Shown here piece by piece: positions 15,857-24,665 of a DNA stretch of 45,924 nucleotides. Origin of the DNA: DASRHT01 sp035293765 (GTDB lineage Bacteria; Chloroflexota; Ktedonobacteria; Ktedonobacterales; Ktedonobacteraceae); assembly GCA_035293765.1 (NCBI GenBank), contig DATGMF010000049.1:1-45924 (forward strand), given 5' to 3'. Below the pieces are notes generated by a model. The model was not told the origin of the DNA. It saw nothing but the letters and a program-made list of their open reading frames with translations, and made no database searches. A program made the position numbers and the translations under genes. Position 1 is the stretch's first letter; each line of letters begins with the position of its first letter.

Positions 15857-16891
15857 ATGCCGCTGGATTATATGGAGGCTCCTCATTTGACGGCAACAGA
15901 ATTGGAAGCACTGGTGAACCAGATAGGGAACACCCCGATGCGACAAATTTCATTGGTGATAGAAGGAAAGATACGAAAAACCCATCTGAAGCTGGAAAAC
16001 TTGAATCCCACAGGGTCTATGAAAGATCGAACTGGCCTGGCCCTCATTCAGTACCTGGAAAAACAAGGGCGGCTGCATGAGGAATCTATCGTTATTGAGT
16101 CTAGTTCGGGTAACCTGGGGGTAGCTCTGGCTCTCCAATGTAAAGCGAAAGGGTATCCCTTTGTTGCTGTGATTGATCCAAAGACAACACAAGAAAATAT
16201 CTTTAAAATGAAGGCGCTTGGAGCTGCTATTGAGGTGGTCTGTCAGGCTGATGCCAAAGGCGGCTATCTCCTCTCGCGCCTGGCATATGTACGGGAGATG
16301 TGTTGTCGGGATGACCGTTATATCTGGACCGATCAATATTCAAGCCCGGCTAATCCGCTTGCTCATTATTCTTCCACCGGGCCAGAGATCTATCACCAAA
16401 TGGGGCGGCAGGTGGATGCTATTTTTGTCCCCGTATCAACCGGAGGCACTCTTGCGGGTATTGGGCGCTTTTTCCGAGAAGCCAGCCCATCAACGCGTAT
16501 CATTGGTGTGGATGCTCGTGGTTCTGTCGTGTTTGGCACATTACCGGCTGAGAGGAAACTCACCGGGATAGGCTCTTCCAGACGGTCTACATTTCTCCAG
16601 GGGAGTTTATACGATACCTATATCCTGGTAGGAGATGAAGAGGCTTTTACATTCTGTCGAGCTCTCTACGTTTCTACAGGTATAAAGTTAGGTGGCTCCA
16701 GTGGCGCCACCCTGGCGGCATGTGCGCGCTATCTCGCCGATCACCCTTCAATAGAGAATGTCGTTTGTGTCTGTGCAGACAGAGGTGAGAACTACGATTC
16801 TTCTATCTTCAACGACGAGTGGCTATACCAACAACATGTCGAGCTCTCCCGAGAGAGCGCAGGACCTGTCGAGCAGATTTTGCCTGCGTAA
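15857..16891 (+). CDS. SbnA-like PLP enzyme (beta-substituted alanine synthase)
   Basis: The ATG at 15857 follows AAGGAGGG at 15843-15850. The 345-residue protein is a fold-type II PLP enzyme of the cysteine synthase family: PLP lysine K56 in NPTGSMKDRTG, phosphate loop SSGNLGVALA, and STGGTLAGIGRFF for cofactor binding. The features NLGVALA, DAKGGYLLSRLAYVREM and NPLAHYSSTGPEI match SbnA rather than CysK. SbnA joins O-phosphoserine and glutamate to N-(2-amino-2-carboxyethyl)glutamate, the first step to 2,3-diaminopropionate. The second enzyme, SbnB, is not in the window, so the final product is uncertain. It is followed after 74 bp by a second PLP synthase gene, probably in the same transcript. 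Confidence 0.75.
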   Translation: MPLDYMEAPHLTATELEALVNQIGNTPMRQISLVIEGKIRKTHLKLENLNPTGSMKDRTGLALIQYLEKQGRLHEESIVIESSSGNLGVALALQCKAKGYPFVAVIDPKTTQENIFKMKALGAAIEVVCQADAKGGYLLSRLAYVREMCCRDDRYIWTDQYSSPANPLAHYSSTGPEIYHQMGRQVDAIFVPVSTGGTLAGIGRFFREASPSTRIIGVDARGSVVFGTLPAERKLTGIGSSRRSTFLQGSLYDTYILVGDEEAFTFCRALYVSTGIKLGGSSGATLAACARYLADHPSIENVVCVCADRGENYDSSIFNDEWLYQQHVELSRESAGPVEQILPA

Positions 16892-16965
16892 TCTCGTTGC
16901 TGATGATGATTTGCGCTGGAAAAACGTCTTTTTGTGCGAAAAGCTGAGAACTGGGAAGAAATAGT

Positions 16966-18249
16966 ATGTCTAGACGATATAAGCTTGTGTGTCAGACCTG
17001 CAATAAAGAGTTTGAGGATAACGGTTTCCTACTCGAGTGCGATGGTGGACATGAAGCTACACTACTCACTACTCACTATACAATTCGGCAATTCAAGGTA
17101 GACTCACTGAATGCCGGGCTGTATCGGTATCAGCACTGGCTTCCTATTCAGCATACGCTGCCTGAGGCAGGAAAGACGGTTATCTACCAGAGTGAACGGC
17201 TCAGTAATCTGACAGGTCTTCCCTTGCTCTGGATTGCATTTAATGGCTACTGGCCGGAGAGGGAAGCTTCCCTGGAGACTGCGACGTTTAAAGAACTGGA
17301 GGCTTATGCCGTCCTGTCACGATTGCCAGCCAGGTATGATGGCATTCTTGTCGTGTCTTCGGCTGGTAATACCGCCGCTGCCTTTGCTTCTCTCTGCTCG
17401 CGTACCAGGAGTCCTTGCCTGATTATCATGCCAGAGCGCGGATTAGTGCGGATGAAGTTTCCCGAAACGCTTAATCCCTGTGTCAAAATTGTCTCCTTAG
17501 TAGGCTTTGTGGATTATTATGACGCTATCACATTAGCAAACAAAGTTGCAGCAATGGACGGGTTTCTCTTAGAGGGCGGCGTGAAGAATGTGGGCCGTCG
17601 TGACGGCTTAGGTACAACGCTGCTGAGTGCTGTTGAGGAGATCGGGCAACTGCCCAACTATTATTTTCAAGCTGTCGGCAGCGGTGCAGGTGGCATTGCA
17701 GTCCATGAAGCTGCGCAAAGATTGGTGCAGGATGGTCGATTTGGTCTCAACTATCCACGTCTGATGCTCAGTCAAAATCTCCCGTTCACTCCTATGTATC
17801 ATTCCTGGAAAGCTGGACAGCGCGATTTGATGGTCGCAGATAGAGATGAGAGTAAAAAGCAAATAGGACAGGTAGTGGCACAGGTACTCTCTAATCAATA
17901 TCCCCCGTACTCTATCAAAGGCGGCGTCTATGACGCCCTCAAAGAGAGTCGGGGGGATATGCTTGCTGCGAATAATGACGAAGCCCAGCGCGCTATGAAA
18001 ATTTTTCAAGAAAGCGAGGGAATTGACATCGATCCTGCGGCAGGCGTCGCATTTGCAACGCTTCTTGATGAGTGTGCCAGGGGCCATATTAATCGTAATG
18101 CATTGGTACTCCTGAATATTACGGGGGGAGGGTGGCAGCGTCGTTGTGCCGATTACTCATTAAAGCAGGTTCAGCCAAGCCTGGAGATTAATGCATACGA
18201 ATTGAGTCTGGAGCAAACAATAGAGAAAATCAGGAGACTGTTTCCCTGA
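16966..18249 (+). CDS. Cysteate-synthase-like PLP enzyme
   Basis: This 427-residue fold-type II PLP enzyme is of the threonine-synthase branch. It starts with a small cysteine-containing segment (KLVCQTCNKEFEDNGFLLEC) and has the PLP lysine K109 in ETATFKELEAY, the loop SSAGNTAAAFASLCSR and the glycine-rich GSGAGGIAVHEA. The N-terminal LRC/H..LL pattern, YRYQHWLPI and FKELEA are what I remember from archaeal cysteate synthase, which makes L-cysteate from O-phosphoserine and sulfite. Threonine synthases normally show SFKDRG instead. The assignment is therefore cysteate-synthase-like; the nucleophile could differ. With the SbnA-like neighbour it gives two enzymes that may both draw on O-phosphoserine. 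Confidence 0.65.
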   Translation: MSRRYKLVCQTCNKEFEDNGFLLECDGGHEATLLTTHYTIRQFKVDSLNAGLYRYQHWLPIQHTLPEAGKTVIYQSERLSNLTGLPLLWIAFNGYWPEREASLETATFKELEAYAVLSRLPARYDGILVVSSAGNTAAAFASLCSRTRSPCLIIMPERGLVRMKFPETLNPCVKIVSLVGFVDYYDAITLANKVAAMDGFLLEGGVKNVGRRDGLGTTLLSAVEEIGQLPNYYFQAVGSGAGGIAVHEAAQRLVQDGRFGLNYPRLMLSQNLPFTPMYHSWKAGQRDLMVADRDESKKQIGQVVAQVLSNQYPPYSIKGGVYDALKESRGDMLAANNDEAQRAMKIFQESEGIDIDPAAGVAFATLLDECARGHINRNALVLLNITGGGWQRRCADYSLKQVQPSLEINAYELSLEQTIEKIRRLFP

Positions 18250-18291
18250 AAAGCACATTGATAAGACGGTTTTTGTGACTTCTCTTACCCG

Positions 18292-18330
18292 CTCTGCATG
18301 CCCTGAAGAGGAAACAGACGTGCAGAGTTT
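18292..18330 (+). terminator. Possible terminator after PLP synthase pair
   Basis: CTCTGCA (18292-18298) pairs with TGCAGAG (18321-18327) and is followed by TTT and a pyrimidine-rich stretch. The loop is long (22 nt), so the hairpin is only moderately convincing. Confidence 0.35.
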
Positions 18331-18379
18331 CTCCCCCTATCTACCCTTTCTTTACAGGACAAAATACCCTCCAGGTGTA

Positions 18380-18409
18380 TTGACGTATAATATATGTAGT
18401 AGATATAGT
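18380..18409 (+). promoter_or_regulatory. Promoter candidate for the NusG paralog
   Basis: TTGACG (18380-18385) and TATAGT (18404-18409) are separated by 18 bp in an AT-rich stretch. The start codon lies about 65 nt downstream of the expected transcription start. Confidence 0.5.
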
Positions 18410-18477
18410 ATGGGATATAAAGGTGAAAACATGCTTAATGAATAAATTATTTCGAGGTTGAAAGGATAAGTACAAAA

Positions 18478-19017
18478 GTGTTTCGGCTGGAAAATGTATC
18501 CTGTTGCACCGGAGCCTGGTATCTTATTCATTGCCAGGGAAAAAAGGAGCGATACGCCTCACATGTTCTAGAAAATCAACTGGGCCTCTCTACCTTCTTT
18601 CCTGAGTATACCCATTGCTCACATGGAAAGATACGTAAACTACCTTTATTTCCAGGCTATCTTTTTGCTCAATTAGATTTGCAACTTATACCACTCAGTC
18701 GGATCAATGCCATGCCAGGTGTGATCCGACTGGTGGTCTTTGGCGGTGAGCCTCAACCTGTTCCTCTCGATGTGATCGAGGCGATTCACAAGCGGTTGGC
18801 GCAATTCAACGCGGCCAGCTTGCGACCATTTCAACCAGGTGAGATTGTACGTATAAAGCAGGGAGGGCCACTACAGGACCTGGAAATGATTTTTGTTGGC
18901 CCAACAACTTCTCGCCGTCGTGTCACTCTCTTGCTCAATCTCCTGGGGCGTTCCAAAGAAATACAGGTTGATATTGAGAAATTAGAGAGGGTCACCAGCT
19001 TCTCTTTTTCCCAATGA
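18478..19017 (+). CDS. Specialised NusG paralog (RfaH/LoaP-type antiterminator)
   Basis: This 179-residue protein has the NusG N-terminal domain (WYLIHCQGKKERYASHVLEN, then PLFPGYLFAQLDLQL and PGVIRLVVFGGEPQPVP) and a C-terminal KOW-type domain (FQPGEIVRIKQGGPLQDLEM, then RRVTLLLNLLGRSKEIQVD). The GTG start at 18478 is used, with AAAGGA upstream. The sequence GGEPQPVPLDVIEAIHKRL and the lack of housekeeping neighbours (no secE or rplK nearby) mark it as a dedicated paralog of the RfaH/LoaP/TaA class. These suppress termination in long polyketide, peptide or capsule operons by binding RNA polymerase at a site in the leader. The likely targets are the exporter and megasynthase transcripts with the shared TGGCGGAGCTT leaders. 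Confidence 0.85.
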   Translation: MFRLENVSCCTGAWYLIHCQGKKERYASHVLENQLGLSTFFPEYTHCSHGKIRKLPLFPGYLFAQLDLQLIPLSRINAMPGVIRLVVFGGEPQPVPLDVIEAIHKRLAQFNAASLRPFQPGEIVRIKQGGPLQDLEMIFVGPTTSRRRVTLLLNLLGRSKEIQVDIEKLERVTSFSFSQ

Positions 19018-19069
19018 GAGATGATATGGCGAGAGGGAGCCACTAAAATGCACAGCGCAAGCCAACTGC

Positions 19070-19636
19070 TCAAATTGCCATCTCCTGACGTTTGCGGAAT
19101 ATGTTTTTAATGTGTGTTCTCAGGGTGGCAGGACTAATATTCAGTTGTTGCGCAATGATTTGTCGATCAGTGCCTTCCCGGAGAAGTTCTACGATTTCAC
19201 GTTCCCGAGGCGTGAGCAGTTCCTCTTTAACGAGAAGGCGCCTATCATGGGTGAGATACTCCATGATATTTACTGTTAGCGTAGGATCGATCAGGAATGC
19301 TCCATGGGGGAGATTAATGAGGGCGCGGAAGTACTCGGCCTGTGAATTCTTGAGTAGATATCCTTTCGCTCTATGTTTATAGGCGTTTAGAAACATATCA
19401 ATATTGAACTCAGAAGTGAGCAGAACGAAATGGTCCGAGGGAAGCGTGGTGATGTCGTCGATTAATGTTTGGTCAACGATGATAAGGTCGATAGCCTTAC
19501 CACGGAGATGACTTTGCAACTCTTCTGGATTTGCGGCATCGTAAAGAGTTGTTACCCGTTCATCGGCACTAAAAATTGTGCGCAGTCCTGTACGAAGAAG
19601 GTAGTGAGGCTCTGCAATTAAAATGCTGTATTTCAT
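19070..19636 (-). CDS. LuxR-type response regulator, atypical receiver
   Basis: The start at 19636 (MKYSILIAEPHYLLRTGLRT) has an AGAGGG site upstream; the in-frame start at 19681 is weaker. The 188-residue protein has a receiver domain (1-118) and a C-terminal LuxR HTH (ELLTPREREIVELLREGTDR then QIIAQQLNISPATLRTHIKN). The phospho-Asp position (LIIVDQTLI) and the Lys (KGYLLKN) are kept, but the usual acidic pair reads EP instead of DD. It is a paralog of the regulator at 10822-11373, with very similar HTH segments. No partner kinase lies beside it. It is convergent with the NusG paralog and divergent from the decarboxylase. Confidence 0.8.
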   Translation of the reverse strand: MKYSILIAEPHYLLRTGLRTIFSADERVTTLYDAANPEELQSHLRGKAIDLIIVDQTLIDDITTLPSDHFVLLTSEFNIDMFLNAYKHRAKGYLLKNSQAEYFRALINLPHGAFLIDPTLTVNIMEYLTHDRRLLVKEELLTPREREIVELLREGTDRQIIAQQLNISPATLRTHIKNIFRKRQEMAI

Positions 19637-19753
19637 TGTGTATACCCTCTCTTTATGATATTTGTATCTGGTTAGTGACAAACCTCAGCACTCCCGCATC
19701 TCGTGTATTCGTTTATTTGATATGAACACCCTGCAAGAGAGATATCACTGCAC

Positions 19754-19794
19754 TATTCCTTCATGAAGGAATACGTTCCACAAAAGGATATAAT
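19754..19794. promoter_or_regulatory. 20-bp palindrome overlapping a promoter candidate
   Basis: TATTCCTTCATGAAGGAATA (19754-19773) is a perfect palindrome. A perfect TATAAT lies at 19789-19794, so the palindrome covers the place of its -35 box, which is otherwise non-consensus. This is the layout of an activator or repressor operator at the rightward promoter of the decarboxylase gene. The rest of the 504-bp gap 19637-20140 is AT-rich with no gene. Confidence 0.45.
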
Positions 19795-20021
19795 GTCTAT
19801 CGGGTAAGTGTTCTTCTCAAGAAGAGAAACTGGCTCAGAGCAGTTCAGAACTTTCACTCACTAGAACTATTCTCCGCATAATTGGAACTTTTATTACGCA
19901 TGATTTGAGCGCAGCAATATATGTATTTTTATTTCTTTGCTGGCATTGAAAAATTATACTCGCTTCATGGGAAATAATCAATAGATGTAAAAATATAACT
20001 AAATGTTACTAAGTTTTCGCT

Positions 20022-20056
20022 GAATATTTTATGCTATTCAAATACTGGCGGCTATT
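20022..20056 (+). promoter_or_regulatory. Weak third hairpin plus TGGCGG element
   Basis: GAATA (20022-20026) can pair with TATTC (20035-20039); six bases later TGGCGGCTATT (20046-20056) resembles the TGGCGGAGCTT of the two other long leaders. The match is partial and the hairpin weak, so this is only a candidate. Confidence 0.25.
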
Positions 20057-20140
20057 AACGCGCAGATATTTATTATAGCATTTAGAGTTTTGAAGGTTAT
20101 GAATAGGACATAGCCATAAAACATTTAAAAGGGGATACTG

Positions 20141-21760
20141 ATGTTAAACCAGGCTAATGTGCCGCCTCGGAGTGGGACTGGGTCACAGAACGACACAACA
20201 TCAATTATTGATCTATTTGATACTGCTTCACCGGAGGAACGGATTTTCAGTGAATTCATAGAAGATTTAGTGCAAAAGTTTCTCACTACCACGGAGGTTC
20301 ACTCTACTATAAGCGGAGATCGTTTAAACGAAATGTTTCGAGGAAGTGTCGTTGCTCCTACTCCTCTATCGGTTGCTGAATACCTCAGCAAGCTCGACAC
20401 AACTATTGTGGAGCACTCTATTCATACTTCTTCCCCCAGGTGTATTGGGCATATGACGAGTTCTCTCCCCTATTTTATGCGCCCTTTAGCAAAATTATTA
20501 GTCGCCATGAATCAAAATATGCTAAAGGCTGATGCAGCGCTGGCGCTCAATCATTGCGAACGTCAAGTTTTAGCGATGCTCCATCATTTACTCTTCCAGA
20601 ATCCTGATACCTTCTATGATCAGCATATGCAGTGTCGAGATAGCACACTTGGCATGATTACCTCCGGGGGGACACTTTCTAATATCTCAGCTCTCTGGTG
20701 CGCACGTAATGCCTGTCTTGGGGGGAACGATACTTTTCCCGGCGTTGAAAAAGCTGGCTTATCGGCTGCGCTTTCATATTATGGATACAGGGATGCCGTG
20801 ATTATCGGTTCGACCGCAATGCATTATTCTTTTGCCAAAGCTGCCGAGATCCTGGGTATCGGAACGCTCAATTTGCTCCAGGTTCCAGCGGATCGGCATG
20901 ATCGTCTTGATATGCAAGCCCTACGTCACCTGGTAGAGGATTGTCGCGCTCGCAAGCGCTTAATTATCGCTCTCGTGGGTATTGCAGGTACCACCAATCA
21001 CGGGAGTATTGACCCTTTAGCAGAGATCGCGGAGCTTGCTCAGGAATTTGGCATCCATTTTCACGTTGATGCTGCCTGGGGAGGTCCCCTGCTGTTCTCA
21101 CGACAACATTGCCAGAAAGTCGTGGGCATAGAACGTGCTGATACTGTCACTATTGATGGTCACAAGCAGATGTATGCGCCTCTAGGCACTGGCATAGTAT
21201 TATTTCGCGATCCTCTGCTGGCCCGCTCCATTGAGAAGCATGCCTGGTATACTATTCGGCCCGATTCGTCGGACGCCGGGAGGAGAACAATAGAGGGCTC
21301 ACGATCTGGGACTGCGTTATTTTTGCATGCCGCCCTCAACCTCATCGGCCACAGCGGCTATGAAACGCTCATCGACCATAACATTGCTAATGCTCAATAT
21401 ATGGCTCATGTTGTACGTACGCATAAGGAGTTTGAACTGCTGGCCCAACCACAAACGAATATCGTTGTCTACCGCTATATACCAGAAGCCTATCGCCCAT
21501 CTTTGGGAGTTGTGCCGGTGAATCATGACCATTGCCAGGAAATAAATATGTTCAATAGGCGCTTGCATGAGCTACAATATGAGGCGGGGCATACATTTGT
21601 ATCTTATACTGTAACGACGTCAACAGGGTACGGGATAGACCGGCCCGTTACAGCGCTACGTGCGGTTCTTTCCAATCCGTTGATTACCCAGGCCGATATT
21701 GACGCGGTTCTTGATGAGCAGTGTTGTATTGCCCACAGTTTAGCAAAAAAAGCTGTGTAA
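20141..21760 (+). CDS. PLP-dependent decarboxylase (PanP/glutamate decarboxylase family)
   Basis: This 539-residue group II amino acid decarboxylase starts at an ATG with AAGGGG 8 nt upstream. The PLP lysine is K342 in TIDGHKQMYAPLGTG; HVDAAWGGPLLFSR holds the cofactor Asp; ITSGGTLSNISALW is the phosphate-binding loop. The long N-terminal part (HMTSSLPYFMRPLAKLLVAM) and HKQMYAPLGTGIVLFRDP fit PanP-type aspartate 1-decarboxylases, which make beta-alanine. The same superfamily decarboxylates glutamate, cysteine sulfinate and cysteate. With a cysteate-synthase-like gene two genes upstream, taurine is an alternative product. It is monocistronic between a long leader and a strong terminator. Confidence 0.75.
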   Translation: MLNQANVPPRSGTGSQNDTTSIIDLFDTASPEERIFSEFIEDLVQKFLTTTEVHSTISGDRLNEMFRGSVVAPTPLSVAEYLSKLDTTIVEHSIHTSSPRCIGHMTSSLPYFMRPLAKLLVAMNQNMLKADAALALNHCERQVLAMLHHLLFQNPDTFYDQHMQCRDSTLGMITSGGTLSNISALWCARNACLGGNDTFPGVEKAGLSAALSYYGYRDAVIIGSTAMHYSFAKAAEILGIGTLNLLQVPADRHDRLDMQALRHLVEDCRARKRLIIALVGIAGTTNHGSIDPLAEIAELAQEFGIHFHVDAAWGGPLLFSRQHCQKVVGIERADTVTIDGHKQMYAPLGTGIVLFRDPLLARSIEKHAWYTIRPDSSDAGRRTIEGSRSGTALFLHAALNLIGHSGYETLIDHNIANAQYMAHVVRTHKEFELLAQPQTNIVVYRYIPEAYRPSLGVVPVNHDHCQEINMFNRRLHELQYEAGHTFVSYTVTTSTGYGIDRPVTALRAVLSNPLITQADIDAVLDEQCCIAHSLAKKAV

Positions 21761-21795
21761 GGGCTAGAAGTTTCTACGGGCAATCCAGATGTGAG

Positions 21796-21832
21796 AGCGG
21801 GGTCAGAAGGCAACTTGCCTTCTGACCCCGCT
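21796..21832. terminator. Strong bidirectional terminator between convergent genes
   Basis: AGCGGGGTCAGAAGGCAA (21796-21813) is exactly inverted at 21815-21832 around a single base. It separates the convergent decarboxylase and FtsX-type permease genes. A short T-containing tract follows. Confidence 0.7.
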
Positions 21833-21926
21833 GCTGTTTGTGCCTGAGGGGATGAGCCCCAACAGCTTAAAAATGTGTGCCTGGAACACCTGTGATGAGG
21901 CGATCCTGCAAGAGCGTTTGCTCTTC

Positions 21927-24665
21927 CTACTCGTAGCGCAATACTTCCATCGGACGGATAGAAACGGCGCTCCAGGCTGCGAGGGCGGCCACAAGCATCG
22001 TGAGCGCAACTGTTCCAAGAATCATTGCCACAACGACGGCGCTGTTGACAGAAAACGTCGTGTGGAAGACAAAGGTCCCTGTCAAAATGGTAGCAATCGT
22101 CACCAGGAGCATCGCCAGCATTGCACTTATCCCTCCTATTACCGCATTCTCAAGCAGGATTTCACTCAAAATAGTGCGGCGGGTGTAGCCAACAGCTTTG
22201 AGGATACCCAATTCACGTCTGCGCGCTAGCATAGCCAGGGCGACAGAATTGGCAATGATCACCAGCCCGGCTAAAAGAGACAGGGAAGCGATAACCGTCA
22301 GCGCTGAAACGACGTTATTTACCAGCTGGCTAAAGGAATCATTGTTGTTTGCCTGGCGATCTTGAGCATATGCGTTGGGGGCAGAGGCCGCGATAGTATC
22401 GAGCGCCTGGTTCACCTTGTCAGGGGCAATATTCAGTAAAAACGTTGATTGCAGCGGCTGTCCTTGCTCAAGGGCCTTAACCGTATTGAGTGTTCCCCAC
22501 ATGGAGTAGATATGATCTCCCAGACCGTGCTGAAAGCCAGCGAAACCAACAACGGTTACCGTTTTCTTCCGAGTACCGTCGCTGTTTTCAAGCGTAATCT
22601 TGTCGCCTAACTGTAAGTGGATCGAAGGGAGAAGGTGCAATATGTTATAGACGACAACATTATCTGTTCCAGCGTCACTGGCATTCAGATTTCTTCCCGC
22701 AGTGATCTGATATCCGGTGAGACTGGGAAACGCTTGATGGCCGACGTCATATCCCTCTATGCCCGTCAGTACGCCGATGAGCGGGTCTTTATTTTGTGGT
22801 GTGATCAGGTTTTCTACAGGTGTGCTGTTAATAGTCAGGGGTTTTGTCAGGGCTGTCGAAAATTGTGCATAGCTGGAAAGGCCCTGTAATGACGGGAGTA
22901 CTGTCTGTAACTTTGTCGATTCTGTCCCTGCCGAAGTGATAAAGAGGTTGTAATCCACCTGACTCTTGGCAGCCGTCCTGGTGAGAACGGCACGCATATT
23001 TGGAGCCAGGATAATGATCAAGCCAATAGCAAAAATGCCGATAAACGTGGCCAGTATCGTCGTTGTGGTCTGCCCTTTCCGATTGCCAATATTGCGTAGT
23101 GCCAGTTTTACGTTCGTCCGCCACCTGCTTGAGGCCGGGGCCGCTATGTTTCCTAAAATTGCTATCACAAAGGCGATAATCCCGATAGCGGGCTGGAGCA
23201 GAAAGAGTAGGCCGGAGATCACTCCCCATACCAGTAGCGGGGCCAGAGCTGTGAGGTTCAGTTGCTCGGGAATGGGCAGTTTATCGGCAAGTTGAACGAG
23301 AGGCGTGATAATCAAGCTCAAAAGCCCGAGAAAGATTGCAGCTCCATAGACGGCTTCTGCTGCCAGCAGAAGATCATTATTGACAATGATAGTTGCCAGT
23401 GCCCAGTAGAGCAAGGAGAGAAGCAGGAGCAGTCCTAGTATCAGCGAGCGTCCGTTGCCAGCAGTGTTTGAGGACTGCTCCCGCAGGACTTGTATTGGTC
23501 GAGTGTTCACTGCCTGGGCAATAGGAAGCAGACCAAAAATCAGCGCTGTCGCCAGACCTATGAAGAGCCCGTTGCCAATGATAAACCCATTGAGTACAAA
23601 CGGAATCGTTGTCTGCAAGACCTGGGCCACGAGGAGATTGACCAGATAGCTTACTCCAATAGCAGCTCCTATGCCCATACTGCCACTGATCAGTCCAACC
23701 AGTCCAGCCTCCATTCCGAAGAGTAAAGCTATGTCCAGGCGCTGGTAGCCTGTGGTCTTGAGCATGGCAATCTCAGTTTTGCGCCGCATAAGGACGACTG
23801 ACATGGTATTCATGATGCTCACACCGCCAATAAGCAATGCTAGCAGTCCCGCTATCTCCAGGAATTTACGGATGTTATCGACCTCCATTTGTTCCTGCTG
23901 TTGCACGTCAGCTGGTATTTGAATTGAGATAGAGGGGAAGTGTGCCTGCAATTGTCTGGACGCTTGATCAGCAAGGGCGGGATTTGCTGTGGTCACATAA
24001 ACGGTATCGTAGAGCAAGGGCTGACCTGGAGGCATCGCTGCTACATAAGTATTGAGGGGAATGACCACCAGGCCGCGACTGGTTGCCAGGGCCAGAGGGC
24101 TAAGGTCGCTGACGACGCCCGCTAGTTTCACTGTCAGGGCGACGTTGCTATTATGGTCGTTAGAACTGGTATGAATGATGAACGTATCCCCGATGTGTAG
24201 GTGATGTTGGTTGAGAAATGTCTGTGTAACAATCGCCTGATTCCCTGTGAGCAGATCTGTAAAATTCTTTCCAGCAGGAGCATTAAGGGCAGGAGGGGGA
24301 ACAATGGGATAGTTGTGAGGATCAACTGCATTGACAAAAAAGGAGAACAGCCCTGCGTCGTGCAGGCTTAATTCTCCTTCGACCTCGATGCTCGCTGTGT
24401 AATTGGTAATAGTTCCCGCGCGTTTGAGGTCTGCAAAGTAGCTAAGGTCGTTCTGAGTGAACAACTCCTTTGTGCTGATCTGGAGATCGCCGCCATTGAC
24501 GTCCCGTGGATTGAGCGTGAGCGCTGATTGCACCATGAAGCCCACGAGTTGAAGGGCCACAATGGTCATCACCCCAATTGCGACGCAAAAGATTGCCAGC
24601 AGTGATCTTTGTCCCTCCCTGATCAATGCGCGAATGGGGTATTTCATGTACAGAGAGAGCTTCAT
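21927..24665 (-). CDS. MacB/FtsX-type ABC permease, two FtsX domains
   Basis: This 912-residue membrane protein has an N-terminal anchor (about 15-38, SLLAIFCVAIGVMTIVALQL), a large extracytoplasmic region, a three-helix FtsX domain (about 265-390, with GGVSIMNTMSVVLMRRKTEI), central helices (about 405-510), a second extracytoplasmic region (about 560-790) and a second FtsX domain (MLARRRELGILKAVGYTRRT). It ends in IRPMEVLRYE, a usual permease terminus. Its start overlaps the stop of the ATPase gene (24662-24665). Such permeases do not pump across the membrane alone but drive periplasmic or envelope processes, including antimicrobial peptide resistance. The divergent two-component system supports a stress or self-resistance role. 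Confidence 0.85.
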   Translation of the reverse strand: MKLSLYMKYPIRALIREGQRSLLAIFCVAIGVMTIVALQLVGFMVQSALTLNPRDVNGGDLQISTKELFTQNDLSYFADLKRAGTITNYTASIEVEGELSLHDAGLFSFFVNAVDPHNYPIVPPPALNAPAGKNFTDLLTGNQAIVTQTFLNQHHLHIGDTFIIHTSSNDHNSNVALTVKLAGVVSDLSPLALATSRGLVVIPLNTYVAAMPPGQPLLYDTVYVTTANPALADQASRQLQAHFPSISIQIPADVQQQEQMEVDNIRKFLEIAGLLALLIGGVSIMNTMSVVLMRRKTEIAMLKTTGYQRLDIALLFGMEAGLVGLISGSMGIGAAIGVSYLVNLLVAQVLQTTIPFVLNGFIIGNGLFIGLATALIFGLLPIAQAVNTRPIQVLREQSSNTAGNGRSLILGLLLLLSLLYWALATIIVNNDLLLAAEAVYGAAIFLGLLSLIITPLVQLADKLPIPEQLNLTALAPLLVWGVISGLLFLLQPAIGIIAFVIAILGNIAAPASSRWRTNVKLALRNIGNRKGQTTTTILATFIGIFAIGLIIILAPNMRAVLTRTAAKSQVDYNLFITSAGTESTKLQTVLPSLQGLSSYAQFSTALTKPLTINSTPVENLITPQNKDPLIGVLTGIEGYDVGHQAFPSLTGYQITAGRNLNASDAGTDNVVVYNILHLLPSIHLQLGDKITLENSDGTRKKTVTVVGFAGFQHGLGDHIYSMWGTLNTVKALEQGQPLQSTFLLNIAPDKVNQALDTIAASAPNAYAQDRQANNNDSFSQLVNNVVSALTVIASLSLLAGLVIIANSVALAMLARRRELGILKAVGYTRRTILSEILLENAVIGGISAMLAMLLVTIATILTGTFVFHTTFSVNSAVVVAMILGTVALTMLVAALAAWSAVSIRPMEVLRYE

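Noticed and set aside
15857..18249. Complete SbnA-SbnB pathway for 2,3-diaminopropionate
   Set aside because: The second gene is a fold-type II PLP enzyme, not the NAD-dependent SbnB dehydrogenase, so the known pathway is incomplete here.
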